A stretch of DNA of 64,000 bases from Bin5 sp965220715 (GTDB lineage Bacteria; Chloroflexota; Anaerolineae; Caldilineales; Caldilineaceae), in NCBI GenBank assembly GCA_965220715.1, contig OZ244843.1:248001-312000 (forward strand). The letters are read 5' to 3'. Each line of letters opens with the position of its first letter. Position 1 is the first letter of the stretch. The notes under the pieces were generated by a model. The model worked only from the letters and a program-made list of their open reading frames with translations. It was not told the origin of the DNA and did not search any database. A program made the position numbers and the translations under genes. Of this stretch, positions 8,378-17,654 are shown one piece after another.

Positions 8378-9133
8378 TCAGCGAGTAAAGAGATTGCGCC
8401 GCACATAGCGGCCATCATCGGAGGCGAGGAAGGCCAGCGCCGCGCCGACGCCTTCGGGATCACCCAGACGGGAGCGAGCATCCTCCAGGTCGAAATCCTG
8501 GCCGAGCGCCTCAGCGGCTTCGCGCATCTGCCGCAATTTCAACTCTGTCTCGATACCGCCGGGACAGACGACGTTGACACGGATGCCCTTGCGGGCAAGG
8601 TGACTTTCCAGCGTCATTCCCATCCCATTGACGGCGCCCTTGCTGGTGCCGTAGGCGATTGAAGAGCTGCCGCCGGTGACGCCGGCGCCCGAGCCAACCA
8701 GCAGAATCACCCCTTTCCCACTGGCCTCCAGCAGAGGGTAGGCTTCCTTTACGCAGAGGAAGACGCCGCGCACGTTGACCGCTATCACGTCGTCAAAAAC
8801 GTCGACGGGGAAGGCGTCGGGCAACAGCATGGGACCCCGCAGAACGCCGGCGGAGCAGATGAGGACGTCGAGGCGGCCGTGGCGCTGTTTCACTTCGCCG
8901 AAGACTCGTTGCGCGTGCTCGTGGAGGCGCACATCCAGGGTTGTGTAGCGGGCCTTGCAGCCCTCGGCGCGCAGAGACGCGGCCAGGGCCTCGCCGGTTT
9001 CGTCCTTGATATCGGTAATGATCACCTCGGCGCCGCGCTGGGCGCACAGCTGCGCGGCGGCACCGCCAATGCCCTGCGCGCCGCCGGTGATGAGGATGAC
9101 CTTGTTTTCAACGTTCGCCGCAGTCGATGTCAT
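8378..9133 (-). CDS. SDR family NAD(P)-dependent oxidoreductase
   Basis: Classical short-chain dehydrogenase of 251 residues. The cofactor motif TGGAQGIG (residues 16-23), a DVR segment near 67, NVRG (120-123) and the catalytic set S148, Y161 and K165 (Y-x-x-x-K in YGTSK) are all present. The D41 after the second strand favours NAD over NADP. It is the fifth gene of the minus-strand sugar operon, 105 bases after the GH36 gene, so it may oxidise the sugar released by the glycosidases (for example a galactose dehydrogenase-like step). The substrate is an inference from context only. Confidence 0.92.
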   Translation of the reverse strand: MTSTAANVENKVILITGGAQGIGGAAAQLCAQRGAEVIITDIKDETGEALAASLRAEGCKARYTTLDVRLHEHAQRVFGEVKQRHGRLDVLICSAGVLRGPMLLPDAFPVDVFDDVIAVNVRGVFLCVKEAYPLLEASGKGVILLVGSGAGVTGGSSSIAYGTSKGAVNGMGMTLESHLARKGIRVNVVCPGGIETELKLRQMREAAEALGQDFDLEDARSRLGDPEGVGAALAFLASDDGRYVRRNLFTR

Positions 9134-9238
9134 AGGTTGTAGCCTGTACAGGTGGTGAGTGAATAGTGGTCTGTCTGGAGGGGAAATGGGGGAGAAGCCA
9201 GTTCCCGACCGCTCCTGCCGGGGTTTCTCAGTCCTCGC

Positions 9239-11092
9239 TTACGTCATATTGAGGCTGGCGCTGCCCGCAGAATCGGCGTTGAACTCCATTGTAACAGAGC
9301 GTCCGCCATCACTGAAGATCACCTGCGCGTATTCGTCGGCGCTGGAGGGTTGACCGGTGGGCCGCTGGTAGTCGCCCAGCAGAAGGCCCCGGTAGGCTTT
9401 GAAGTCTTCGACCGCGGCCCGGTAGCGCTCGAAGTCGGCTGCGGGCGCTTCCCACAATTTTCCGCTGTAGCCAAAGCCGCCAGCGGCATGGGAGAGGTAG
9501 TCGTAGGTGGTGAAGTCATGGCGCTGCTGGCAGATGTTGGTGTTGGCATAGTTGCCGGGCAGGACGGTGTTGAGGCCGTGCTGCAGGGCGCGCACGAGCG
9601 CGGAGTGGGTGGTGTGGTCGTTCATCCAGAAACTGTGGCCGCGGCGCACGGTGCCCAGCTCGATACGATGGCCGCCGCTGGCGCACTGTTCGATGAACAG
9701 TTCCGGACAGGCTTCCAGAATGTCGTCCAGGACCTGGTAGAGGCCCTGCACATGCTGGATCTGGCGCCAGCCGATATCGCCGTGCGCCACGTTGTGCTCC
9801 CAGTTGGAGCGCGGGTCCTGGTTATAGTCCCAGCGAACCCAGCGCATGCCCCATTCCTCGTAGGCGCGCACGAACCGATCCAGCCACCACTGGCGCACTT
9901 CAGGCAGGCCCAGGTTGATGAGGGCGAATTCGGGGTGCTGAAAGTGGAACCCGGGCCGCATAACCGAGGGCCGCTCGGGCGTCACCCAGAACCATTGCGG
10001 ATGGGCGCGGTAGATTTCGCTGTCCTTGTTGGCCCACTCCGGCTCGAACCAGGTGCCGTATTTCAACCCCTTGGAGCGCACATAGTCGGCGAAGGGGGCG
10101 ATGCCGTTGGGGAACTTTTTGGGATCGCCTTTGCTCCAGTTGCCGATGCCGTCGCGAAAATCGCCGGCGAACCAGCCGCCGTCGACACAGAAGTACTCCA
10201 GGCCGGCAGCGGCTGAAGCATCGACCGCGGGACGCAGGCTCTGGTCGGTGTAGTTGTTGGAAAAGGCGAACCAGTGATTGAAGGTAGCCGGGGGCAGGAC
10301 CTCTTCGCCGCCCAGGGAGGGCATGACATGGCGGCGGATATGGCGGCGCAGGGCGTTGCCGCCGTCATCGAGGTTGCCGTCGAAGGCTGTCAGAAGGACA
10401 CGGGGCAGCGGCAGTGACTGGCCTGGCTGCAGGTGCAGCGCCAGCCCCCACAGACCGGCCTGGAGGCGGACCGGCCAGTCGGTATCGGGGTCGTTTACCT
10501 CGCGTGTCTCCTGCGTGAGGCTGATGCGCCAGAGACCGGACCATTCAAGAAAGAGCGCAAAACCGTGGCTGCGCGATCCGTCGCAGACGATGGCGCAGGG
10601 GAGATGGCCGTCGGAAGGGCGGCCGCCGTCGCCGGCCATGATGTCGAAGGGGGCATAGACTTGCGGCGTCTTCAGAAGCTGGCGGTCGACGATGGCAAAG
10701 TCGTGGGGCGGGAAGAAGTTGGGCAGAAACTGCACGCCGTTCACGCGGCGGACCCATGGCTCGCCGAAGGCCGGTTGGAGCAACAGGTCCAGATCCCAGG
10801 TGAGGCATTCGCTCAGATTTTGCAGCGGCCGGCTGCCGCGGTTGGTCAGTTGTCCCCAGCATTCCACGGCGCGCGTGTCGGGGAAAAAGCGCATATGCCA
10901 CTGGACTTCGGCGCCGTCGTCGGTATGGGCCGTGAGGACGTGTTCTGAATTGCCGGCGCTCTGTATTCCGGCAACACGCCAGGATTCGGGCGCGATCCCG
11001 CCGATGCCAAAGGGGACGGTTGTCTCGTCTGCGGTGATATTGGGGAGTTGCAGCTGCTCGCGCAGTATCTGAAACCAGTTGCTCATGTTCAA
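9239..11092 (-). CDS. GH36 alpha-galactosidase
   Basis: A 617-residue family GH36 enzyme that removes alpha-linked galactose from oligosaccharides such as melibiose or raffinose. An N-terminal beta-sandwich (to about residue 270) precedes the catalytic barrel. The nucleophile is D422 in RWVRWDYNQD and the acid/base is D492 in SFWMNDHT; their 70-residue spacing is that of the family. GTWFEPE (near 335) and CASGGHR (near 470) are further conserved segments. No signal peptide is seen, so it acts in the cytoplasm on imported sugar. The neighbours are the binding protein upstream (131 bases) and the SDR downstream. The ATG at 11092 is preceded by AAGGAG. Confidence 0.95.
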   Translation of the reverse strand: MNMSNWFQILREQLQLPNITADETTVPFGIGGIAPESWRVAGIQSAGNSEHVLTAHTDDGAEVQWHMRFFPDTRAVECWGQLTNRGSRPLQNLSECLTWDLDLLLQPAFGEPWVRRVNGVQFLPNFFPPHDFAIVDRQLLKTPQVYAPFDIMAGDGGRPSDGHLPCAIVCDGSRSHGFALFLEWSGLWRISLTQETREVNDPDTDWPVRLQAGLWGLALHLQPGQSLPLPRVLLTAFDGNLDDGGNALRRHIRRHVMPSLGGEEVLPPATFNHWFAFSNNYTDQSLRPAVDASAAAGLEYFCVDGGWFAGDFRDGIGNWSKGDPKKFPNGIAPFADYVRSKGLKYGTWFEPEWANKDSEIYRAHPQWFWVTPERPSVMRPGFHFQHPEFALINLGLPEVRQWWLDRFVRAYEEWGMRWVRWDYNQDPRSNWEHNVAHGDIGWRQIQHVQGLYQVLDDILEACPELFIEQCASGGHRIELGTVRRGHSFWMNDHTTHSALVRALQHGLNTVLPGNYANTNICQQRHDFTTYDYLSHAAGGFGYSGKLWEAPAADFERYRAAVEDFKAYRGLLLGDYQRPTGQPSSADEYAQVIFSDGGRSVTMEFNADSAGSASLNMT

Positions 11093-11181
11093 CTCCTTGT
11101 GAAGGCTTTTGCGACCGCAGATATTGGCGCGCCTGCAGAAGCCTGAATTGGGGCTGGATCGAGGAGAAGGTGAAGAGGAGA

Positions 11182-11210
11182 GAGGAGTGAGAAACCTTTA
11201 CTCACCCCTC
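11182..11210 (-). terminator. Intercistronic hairpin after binding-protein gene
   Basis: Ten-base arms (GAGGAGTGAG at 11182-11191 and CTCACCCCTC at 11201-11210) pair with one G-U on the minus strand, just after the solute-binding-protein stop. Similar hairpins follow the other two binding-protein genes in the window, as in malE-malF type operons, where they adjust relative expression. Confidence 0.45.
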
Positions 11211-11222
11211 CCTGTATGCGCA

Positions 11223-12572
11223 TTACCACTCGTAACCGGTGTCTTCGCGGAAACTCTGCACCCTTGCGGTCAGGTCTTCGTCGAGGCGGGCGGCCAGATC
11301 TTCGACGCTGATGGCGCCGAGGGAAAGCTCCTCAAGCGACGGCCAGAAGACGTCATCCATGGCATATTTGGTGCCGACCGGCCCGATCCAGACCCAGTCC
11401 TGGACGGTAGCAAGGGCCGGCTGCAGGAATTTGGCTTCGTCGCTGGAGTACCACTCATGGTCGAGCAGCGAGAAGACGCAGGGCAACGAATGCTGGGATT
11501 GCAGCCACTGGATCATGACATCATCGTCGTTGAGGTATTCGATGAAGTCGAGTGAGTCCTCGGGATTTTCGGATGCGGCGTTTACGTTGAGGCCCCAGCC
11601 GCCTTCGCCAACGACGACGGGGTCGGCGCCGTCGATGCCGGGCCGCATGGTGAAGCCGAAGTTGCCTTCGGGGAATGCCGTGGCGGCGAAGGGGATGTAA
11701 TCGATCCAGATGCCGCCCATGGCCATGCGCCCTTCAGCGAGCCCGTTGAAGACGGCGGGCAGATCGGGCGAGTCGACCTCGTGGGTGAAGATCGGGTCGT
11801 GGAACAGCTCGGTGAGGGCGCGGATCCCTTCGGGCGTATTGACACTCCACTCGCCGGTCTCTTCATTCAGGTAGGTGGCGCCCTGCTCGTAGATGGCGCC
11901 GCACAGATACTGGATGTTGTGATAGTTGCGCATGGAGAGGCCGGCGACAGTGATGTTGCCGTCGTCGTCAGTCTGCGTCAACGAGGCGGCGTCCTGCCAG
12001 ACATCATCCCAATGGTTGTAGGTCAGGGGCGGCTCCATGCCGGCTTCCTGCCACAGGTCGAGGTTGGTGATGAAGCCGATGCCCGGCGTGTTGTTGTGAA
12101 GAGGGATGCCGTAGACGTCGCCCTGGTAGGTGTAGTAGTCCATCACGGCTGAGAAGAAGCGATCTTTGATGGTACCCATACCGCCGAGGGTTTCGGTGAG
12201 GGGGAGGAGGGTGTTGGTCGCCATGAAGGAGGCGGCGGCGGCGCCATGGATGGAGAGGAGGTCGCCGGCGGTGCCGGCGCTGAGGCCGGAGGCGTAGGTG
12301 GTCCACGGGTCGGTCTTGGGTTCAACGGTGACATTGCGTTCGTCGTTGGCCTCGTTGTACTGGTCGGCCAGCATATTCCAGGCATTGTCATGGGGCGGGT
12401 AACTCATTGACCACAGGCTCAGCTCGGTCATTGCCATATCCGGGGCCGCCCCTCCGCCACTGTCGCCGGCAGGCTCGGCAGCCGCGGGCACGCAGGCGGC
12501 TAAGACTGAGACTGTGCCGAGGCCGGCGGACAATTGGAGCAGTTGGCGGCGCGTCAGTTGGTTCTGGTTCAT
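11223..12572 (-). CDS. Carbohydrate ABC transporter substrate-binding lipoprotein
   Basis: Family 1 extracellular solute-binding protein of 449 residues. The N-terminus has the twin arginine RRQ (residues 8-10) and a hydrophobic stretch ending in the lipobox VLAAC (Cys about 27), so it is probably exported by Tat and lipid-anchored. A low-complexity Ala/Gly/Asp linker precedes the binding domain. WxIGPVG and IQWLQSQHSLPC near the C-terminus are typical of the class. The ATG at 12572 is chosen over an upstream open frame because it starts the signal peptide and has AGGAGAG in front. It follows two permease genes and precedes GH36, so it likely delivers an alpha-galactoside. The ATPase is not encoded nearby. 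Confidence 0.94.
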   Translation of the reverse strand: MNQNQLTRRQLLQLSAGLGTVSVLAACVPAAAEPAGDSGGGAAPDMAMTELSLWSMSYPPHDNAWNMLADQYNEANDERNVTVEPKTDPWTTYASGLSAGTAGDLLSIHGAAAASFMATNTLLPLTETLGGMGTIKDRFFSAVMDYYTYQGDVYGIPLHNNTPGIGFITNLDLWQEAGMEPPLTYNHWDDVWQDAASLTQTDDDGNITVAGLSMRNYHNIQYLCGAIYEQGATYLNEETGEWSVNTPEGIRALTELFHDPIFTHEVDSPDLPAVFNGLAEGRMAMGGIWIDYIPFAATAFPEGNFGFTMRPGIDGADPVVVGEGGWGLNVNAASENPEDSLDFIEYLNDDDVMIQWLQSQHSLPCVFSLLDHEWYSSDEAKFLQPALATVQDWVWIGPVGTKYAMDDVFWPSLEELSLGAISVEDLAARLDEDLTARVQSFREDTGYEW

Positions 12573-12694
12573 CGTTCTCTCCTCTGCTGCTGATGTGTTG
12601 AAAAAGACAGTTGCCAAATATATGTAGCTTCTGCAGGTAGGTTCACGAACCGTCAGAGAATGAGCAGAGAACCGGACAGCCGGCTTCCCGCCCG

Positions 12695-13597
12695 TCAGTA
12701 TTTGAGCCCCGTAAGTGTCACCCCGCGCACGAAGCGACTCTGGAATATCGAGTAGAAGACGACGACGGGAACCACGGTGATCACTGCTCCGGTCAGGAAG
12801 AGATCGTAGCGCGGCCGGCTGGACCAACCAAGCAGGTAGGCCAACCCCAGGGGCAGCGTCCTCATCTTTTCTTCATAGATGATCACCAGTGGCCAGAGGT
12901 AGGAATCCCAATTGGCCAGAAAACTGAAGATCGCCAGCGCGCTGAGGGCGGAGATCGAGAGGGGCAGGACGATATGGCGGTAGATCCACCAGTTGGATGC
13001 GCCGTCTATGCGTCCGGCATCGAGCAGCTCCGAGGGAAGGCCCTCCATGAACTGGCGCAGCAGAAAGATGCCGAAGGCGCTGACACAGACCGGGATGATC
13101 AGAGCCTGATAGGTGTCGGCCCATCCCAGAGTGCTGACCAGCCGGAAAAGCGGCAGCAGGGTAACCGCCGGCGGCACCATCAGCGTGCTCAATATGATGG
13201 TGAAGATGAGCTCCTTGGCGGGAAAGTCAAACTTGGCGAAGACAAAGGCGGCGATCGAACTGCTGAAAAGGATGAGCAATACAGTCGGCAGGGCGACGAC
13301 AATGCTGTTGATAAAGAAGCGTCCGAACGCCTGTTCACGCAGGATCAGGGCATAGCTGCCCAGGGTGGGGGCCTCGGGCAGGAAGGTGGGCGGCATGGCG
13401 ATGATCTCTGACGCCGATTTGAAGGAGGCGAGGACCATCCAGAGCATGGCGCCGAAGGCGATGAATGCGAATATTACCAGGGCCAGATGGGTGACAAGAG
13501 TAACCAGGCGCTCGCGCAGGCGTATGCCGGCATCGGCCCCCGCTGCGCCGGATGGCAGCGGAGCGCCCGTTTTGCGATCGAGGCTGATCTCGGTCAT
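12695..13597 (-). CDS. Carbohydrate ABC transporter permease, MalG-like
   Basis: Inner-membrane permease of 300 residues with six predicted helices and the EAA loop that contacts the ATPase (LDAGRIDGASNWWIYRHIVLP, about residues 192-212, of which the core is DGASNWW). The C-terminus VRGVTLTGLKY is the usual MalG-type ending. The long polar N-terminal extension of about 25 residues is cytoplasmic. It lies 61 bases after the MalF-like permease and 122 bases before the binding protein; the three make one importer. Sugar type is inferred from the linked alpha-galactosidase. Confidence 0.94.
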   Translation of the reverse strand: MTEISLDRKTGAPLPSGAAGADAGIRLRERLVTLVTHLALVIFAFIAFGAMLWMVLASFKSASEIIAMPPTFLPEAPTLGSYALILREQAFGRFFINSIVVALPTVLLILFSSSIAAFVFAKFDFPAKELIFTIILSTLMVPPAVTLLPLFRLVSTLGWADTYQALIIPVCVSAFGIFLLRQFMEGLPSELLDAGRIDGASNWWIYRHIVLPLSISALSALAIFSFLANWDSYLWPLVIIYEEKMRTLPLGLAYLLGWSSRPRYDLFLTGAVITVVPVVVFYSIFQSRFVRGVTLTGLKY

Positions 13598-13657
13598 GGC
13601 AGTCGCCTCTCCCCTCGAATTGTCACTGCTCTCCTCGCGCCGTCTGGGACTGCCCGC

Positions 13658-14569
13658 TCAGTCGTAGAGAGAACGGAACAGACGAAGTTGGAATACTGTA
13701 ACCGCCATAATTACGACAAACATAATGAAAGATATGGCGCAGGCATACCCCATGCGGTAGTTATTGGCGCCCAATCCATAGTTGTAGACGAGGATGCTGG
13801 GCATGAGCGTACTGTCGGCCGGACCGCCGCCGGTCATCACCTGTACCATGGTAAAGTGCTGGACACCGTCGATCACGATCAGGACCATGACCAGCACGAG
13901 TGGATTTTTCAGGAGGGGGAGGGTGATGCGCCAGAAGGTCTGCCAACGCGTGGCGCCGTCTACTTTGGCCGCCTCGTAGTAGTCCTGGGGGATATCGAGC
14001 AGGCCGGCCAGAAAGATCACGGCGGCGTAGCCGTATGTCTTCCATACGTCGGCGACGGCTACACTGTAGATGGCCTGGGCTGTGCTGCGGATGAAGCTCT
14101 GGGGCGGGATCTCGACCAGGCTGAGCAGGTAGTTGATGAGACCGAGGCGGGGGTCGTAAAGCCAGAGAAAGAGCATGGCGACGGCCACCTGGGAGATGAC
14201 GACAGGCATGAAGATGAAGAAGAGATAGAAATTGCGGCCGCGGCGCAGCCGCTCCAGCAGGAGCGCCAGCCCAAGCGAGAGCAGGATGTTGAGGATCCCC
14301 TTGACGAGGACGAATTTGAAGACATTGCTCATCGACGCCAGGAAACGCCTATCGTCCAACAGGGAGATGTAGTTCTTGAGGCCGACGAACTTGGCCATGC
14401 TGGGGTCGAGGCTGTGAATATTGGTCAGGCTGGCATAGAGCGCGTAGAGGATGGGGCCGAAGGAAAAGATGGTGAACCAGAGCAGGATGGGGGTGAGGAC
14501 GGCGAGGATAAAACCGTACCTGTTCCAGAATCTGGCCCATCGCCCCGTGCGGAGACCGGTTACCAACAT
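13658..14569 (-). CDS. Carbohydrate ABC transporter permease, MalF-like
   Basis: Inner-membrane permease of 303 residues, first gene of the minus-strand sugar operon. Hydrophobic helices start near residue 20 (FILAVLTPILLWFTIFSFG); the EAA loop reads YYEAAKVDGATRWQTFWRI (about 202-220), and the motif MTGGGPADST near 255 is typical for MalF/UgpA-type subunits. It pairs with the MalG-like subunit 61 bases downstream. No regulator gene lies next to the operon. The promoter should be in the 530-base region upstream, where TTGACT occurs on the minus strand near 14692-14697 with only a weak -10. Confidence 0.94.
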   Translation of the reverse strand: MLVTGLRTGRWARFWNRYGFILAVLTPILLWFTIFSFGPILYALYASLTNIHSLDPSMAKFVGLKNYISLLDDRRFLASMSNVFKFVLVKGILNILLSLGLALLLERLRRGRNFYLFFIFMPVVISQVAVAMLFLWLYDPRLGLINYLLSLVEIPPQSFIRSTAQAIYSVAVADVWKTYGYAAVIFLAGLLDIPQDYYEAAKVDGATRWQTFWRITLPLLKNPLVLVMVLIVIDGVQHFTMVQVMTGGGPADSTLMPSILVYNYGLGANNYRMGYACAISFIMFVVIMAVTVFQLRLFRSLYD

Positions 14570-14752
14570 GGTGAGTTGTTCTTTCGCGGCAGGTAGATCG
14601 CGCGGTTCAATATTGACGGCACACAGGTGTGTGAACGCCTTTGACAGCCCGTAGCCTGAATCCGTGCAGGAAATTTCATATATCGGAATGCAGAGTCAAT
14701 TTTGCACAGGTCAGGGGGGTCTGTCAATCGTGGAAATTTTTGGGGGGGATGT

Positions 14753-14943
14753 CTGAAGCAGGATTTGCAGGATTTTTGGGGATTTTCAGGATGGCTGGCG
14801 ACCGGTCGAGTGCTGATGGAGGGAACGGCAGGGGATAGGGGGCGGGAGAACAGCGCGGCGGCAGCGAGGCGTGGTTTTGGAGGGGGGCGTTGCGGGGGGT
14901 GTCCCCCCGCACAAGGGAGGGCCGAAGGCCCGACCGCCCATAA
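14753..14943. repeat. Dispersed GC-rich palindromic element, copy A
   Basis: The left part carries the CAGGATTTGCAGGATT type run followed by TCAGGATGGCTGGCGACC; the right part is a 59-bp core (14882-14940) with two stem-loops (GCGGGGGG / CCCCCCGC and GGGCC / GGCCC). The same 59-bp core recurs at 33551, 47399 and 61319. Confidence 0.75.
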
Positions 14944-15040
14944 GACAAGGAGTAAGGAGTGAGAAATACTTGCGCTGGACTCGCTCCGAGGCGCGAATGT
15001 TTGGCATGGTCGTGTCTTGACTGTAGCCGAGGAGGTACAT

Positions 15041-15103
15041 TTGGTGATAGAATGTGCCCATGCCAAGTGTGTTGCGCGCAGCCGCGATGCCGGAGGAGGC
15101 AGC
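15041..15103 (+). promoter_or_regulatory. Conserved leader in front of Uma2 genes
   Basis: The sequence GTGATAGAATG (at 15045, 16560, 17998 and, as GATGATAGAATG, at 19468) stands 45-60 bases before each of the four Uma2 starts, followed by a conserved stretch up to the GGAGG site. TAGAAT could be a -10 element; no -35 is conserved at 17 bases. It may instead be part of a conserved 5' untranslated leader. Confidence 0.35.
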
Positions 15104-16348
15104 ATGGAATCCAAAGAAGCCTTGCGCGACCATTCCCAAACGCAGGTAAATTCATCGCAGGCGGCCCAGACAGGAGTGTCTGAGTCCGCAAGTTCGTCCA
15201 CGCAAGCGGAACCTCTTGCGCCGCCGGGCTCGCCTGTCAATCCCTTTGCTCCTGATGATGGCCGCTACGTCACCAAGGAAGAGTATTGGGCCAAGTGGTA
15301 TGAGAACCCATACCCGGACATTGACGTCAGCTACGAGTGGAACAACGGCAAGCTGGAGGCCAAACCTTTGCCCAATGAGCCGCAACTCGACCTTTACAAC
15401 TGGTTTCTCGATCTGCTGCGCCGTTTTGTCAGTACATATGCGATTGCGAAGCTGATCAATCTGGAGACCGGTTTTGTCCTGACGATAGAGGACCTTGAGG
15501 AGCCGTCCGGACAGCGCGAGGCGGTGCGCAAGCCGGACATCGGCGTGATTCTGAACAGCAACCCGGTTTCGTGGGGAGGAGTTGACCAGCGTCATTTTGA
15601 AGGGGTGTGCGACATGGTTGTGGAGGCGGTGTCCGATTCCACGCCGGCGGAAGTGCTCAGGGATACGGAAGAGAAGAGGCGGGACTATGCGTTGGCCGGG
15701 GTGAAGGAGTACTACATTCTCGACCCCAACGGCGAGCACATGCGCTTCTACCGCCTGATTGCGGAGGGGCGCTACGAGGAGATGCAACCCGATGCCGAGG
15801 GCGTAATCGGTTCGGATGTGTTGCCTGGGCTTCAGTTTCGGATGGAGGATATGCAGCAGCAGCCGGATTTAGAGGAGCTGGCGCTGGACGATGTGTATTC
15901 CGGGTATGTGATACCGAAATATCAGATCGCCGTCACCAAATCTGAAGCAGAAGCACAACGAGCGGAGGAGGAAGAGCAACGAGCCGATGCGGAGGCTGCC
16001 GCGCGCCGAGCGGCGGAGCAACGAGCGGAAGAGGAAGCGCAACGAGCCGATGCGGAAGCTGCGGCGCGCCAAGCGGAAGTTGCGGCGCGCCGGGCGGCGG
16101 AGCAACGAACGGAAGAGGAAGCGCAACGAGCCGATGCGGAAGCTGCGGCGCGCCAAGCGGAAGTTGCGGCGCGCCGGGCGGCGGAGCAACGAACGGAAGA
16201 GGAAGCGCAACGAGCCGATGCGGAAGCTGCGGCGCGCCAAGCGGCGGAGCAACGAGCGGAGGCGGAATCAGCCGCCCGCCGAGAAGCCGACGAGCAAATA
16301 CGGGCGATGGCAGAGGAGTTGGACCGGCTGCGCCGGCAGTCCTCCTGA
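15104..16348 (+). CDS. Uma2 family endonuclease, copy 1 (type A), long coiled-coil tail
   Basis: A 414-residue protein: Ser/Gln-rich N-terminus (1-50), a Uma2 (DUF820) PD-(D/E)XK-type domain (about 55-245) and an Arg/Glu/Ala coiled-coil tail (about 270-414). The likely active site is D145 in RKPDIGVIL, E174 in MVVEAVSDS and K191 in EEKRRDY; GVKEYYILDP is a family hallmark. The tail contains a 28-residue unit (AARQAEVAARRAAEQRTEEE plus AQRADAEA) repeated in tandem. ATG at 15104 follows the strong site GGAGGAGG. It is almost identical at the DNA level to copy 3 (18058), with which it shares 5' and 3' flanks. Uma2 proteins are common in Cyanobacteria and Chloroflexota and their biological role is not established. 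Confidence 0.9.
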   Translation: MESKEALRDHSQTQVNSSQAAQTGVSESASSSTQAEPLAPPGSPVNPFAPDDGRYVTKEEYWAKWYENPYPDIDVSYEWNNGKLEAKPLPNEPQLDLYNWFLDLLRRFVSTYAIAKLINLETGFVLTIEDLEEPSGQREAVRKPDIGVILNSNPVSWGGVDQRHFEGVCDMVVEAVSDSTPAEVLRDTEEKRRDYALAGVKEYYILDPNGEHMRFYRLIAEGRYEEMQPDAEGVIGSDVLPGLQFRMEDMQQQPDLEELALDDVYSGYVIPKYQIAVTKSEAEAQRAEEEEQRADAEAAARRAAEQRAEEEAQRADAEAAARQAEVAARRAAEQRTEEEAQRADAEAAARQAEVAARRAAEQRTEEEAQRADAEAAARQAAEQRAEAESAARREADEQIRAMAEELDRLRRQSS

Positions 16349-16619
16349 ATCCCTAGAGCAGGGCACTCTTCTCAGGCACAACCTGCTTGCAAGTGATTGT
16401 ATCCCCAAAGAACCCCCTCGGTCGCGGCGCGTATTGCCCTGATATCGCCCCAAAACGCAACCCTTCTGGCTGGAACTGCGACTCCCTTCTCAGGGACTTA
16501 CAGTGTAAGTTGCGGTCGTTCTGGGGTTGCCAAGCGACTCTAGCGGAGCAGCTGCAGTGGTGATAGAATGCAAACTCGTAGTCCGTGTTGCGCGCAGCCG
16601 CAATGCTGGAGGAGGCAGC

Positions 16620-17654
16620 ATGGAATCCGGAGAAACCTTGCGCGACAGTTCCCAAACCCAGTCTGATACATCCCAGGCGGCCAGGACAGATTTGCCTGAG
16701 CCTGCAGGCTCGTCCATGCAGGCAGAATCTCTTGCGCAGCCCGGCCCGGCTGTCAATCCCTTTGCGCCCGACGATGGCCGCTACGTCACCCTGGAAGAGT
16801 ACTGGGCCAAGTGGTATGAGAACCCATACCGGGACATTGACGTAAGCTACGAATGGAACAACGGCAGACTGGAGGCCAAACCCCCACACAGCGCGCCGCA
16901 ACTCGTGCTCTGCAACTGGTTTCTCGATCTGCTGCGCCGCTATATCAGTACTCATGCCATCGCAAAGCTGATCAATCTGGAGACCGGTTTTGTCCTGACG
17001 ATAGAGGACCTTGAGGAGCCGTCCGGACAGCGCGAGGCGGTGCGCAAGCCGGACATCGGCGTGATTCTGAACAGCAACCCGGTTTCGTGGGGAGGAGTTG
17101 ACCAGCGTCATTTCGATGGGGTGTGCGACATGGTTGTGGAGGCGGTCTCCGATTCCACGCCGGCGGAAGTGCTCCGGGATACGGAAGAGAAGAGGCGGGA
17201 CTATGCGTTGGCCGGGGTGAAGGAGTACTACATTCTCGACCCCAGCGGTGAGCATATGCGCTTCTACCGCCTGATCCCGGGGGGACAGTACGAGGAGATG
17301 CAGCCCGATGCCGAGGGCGTAATCGGTTCGGAGGTGTTGCCGGGGCTTCAGTTTCGGATGGTGGATATGGAGCGGCAGCCGGATATCATGGAGCTGGCGC
17401 TGGACGATGTGTATTCCGGGTATGTGCTTCCCGGTTTGCGGGCCGCCCTCGCCAAGGCTGCCGCTAAGAAGCAACGAGCCAGTGCGGAAGCACAGCGCGC
17501 CGAAGCGGAAATTGCGGCGCGCCAAGCGGCAGAACATCGGCTCGCAGCGGCAGTACAACGAGCGGAAGAGGAAGCTGCCGCCCGCAGAGAAGCTGAAGAG
17601 CGGCTCCGAGAGATGAAGGCAGAGCTGGCCCGCCTGCGCCGGCAGTTCTCCTGA
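16620..17654 (+). CDS. Uma2 family endonuclease, copy 2 (type B), short tail
   Basis: A 344-residue Uma2 protein with the same layout as copy 1 but a shorter coiled-coil tail (about residues 265-344). The active-site residues are kept (KPDIGVIL, MVVEAVSDS, EEKRRDY). A stretch from VLTIEDLEEPSGQ through GGVDQRHF is identical to copy 1, also in the DNA, while flanking parts differ, which suggests gene conversion. The ATG follows GGAGGAGG. The 3' flank (CCTCCTCTCACGCACA...) matches that of copy 4, not that of copies 1 and 3, so copies 2 and 4 form the B type of an A-B-A-B array. Confidence 0.9.
   Translation: MESGETLRDSSQTQSDTSQAARTDLPEPAGSSMQAESLAQPGPAVNPFAPDDGRYVTLEEYWAKWYENPYRDIDVSYEWNNGRLEAKPPHSAPQLVLCNWFLDLLRRYISTHAIAKLINLETGFVLTIEDLEEPSGQREAVRKPDIGVILNSNPVSWGGVDQRHFDGVCDMVVEAVSDSTPAEVLRDTEEKRRDYALAGVKEYYILDPSGEHMRFYRLIPGGQYEEMQPDAEGVIGSEVLPGLQFRMVDMERQPDIMELALDDVYSGYVLPGLRAALAKAAAKKQRASAEAQRAEAEIAARQAAEHRLAAAVQRAEEEAAARREAEERLREMKAELARLRRQFS

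Larger units (their letters stand above)
14570..15103. other. Intergenic region with REP-like element
   Basis: Divergent region between the minus-strand sugar operon and the first Uma2 gene. It holds a dispersed GC-rich palindromic element (14753-14943, described separately) and the 5' flank shared with the third Uma2 gene (from about 15041). No gene was found. Confidence 0.6.

Noticed and set aside
13487..14596. Plus-strand frame of 369 codons rich in charged residues
   Set aside because: Antisense shadow of the two permease genes.
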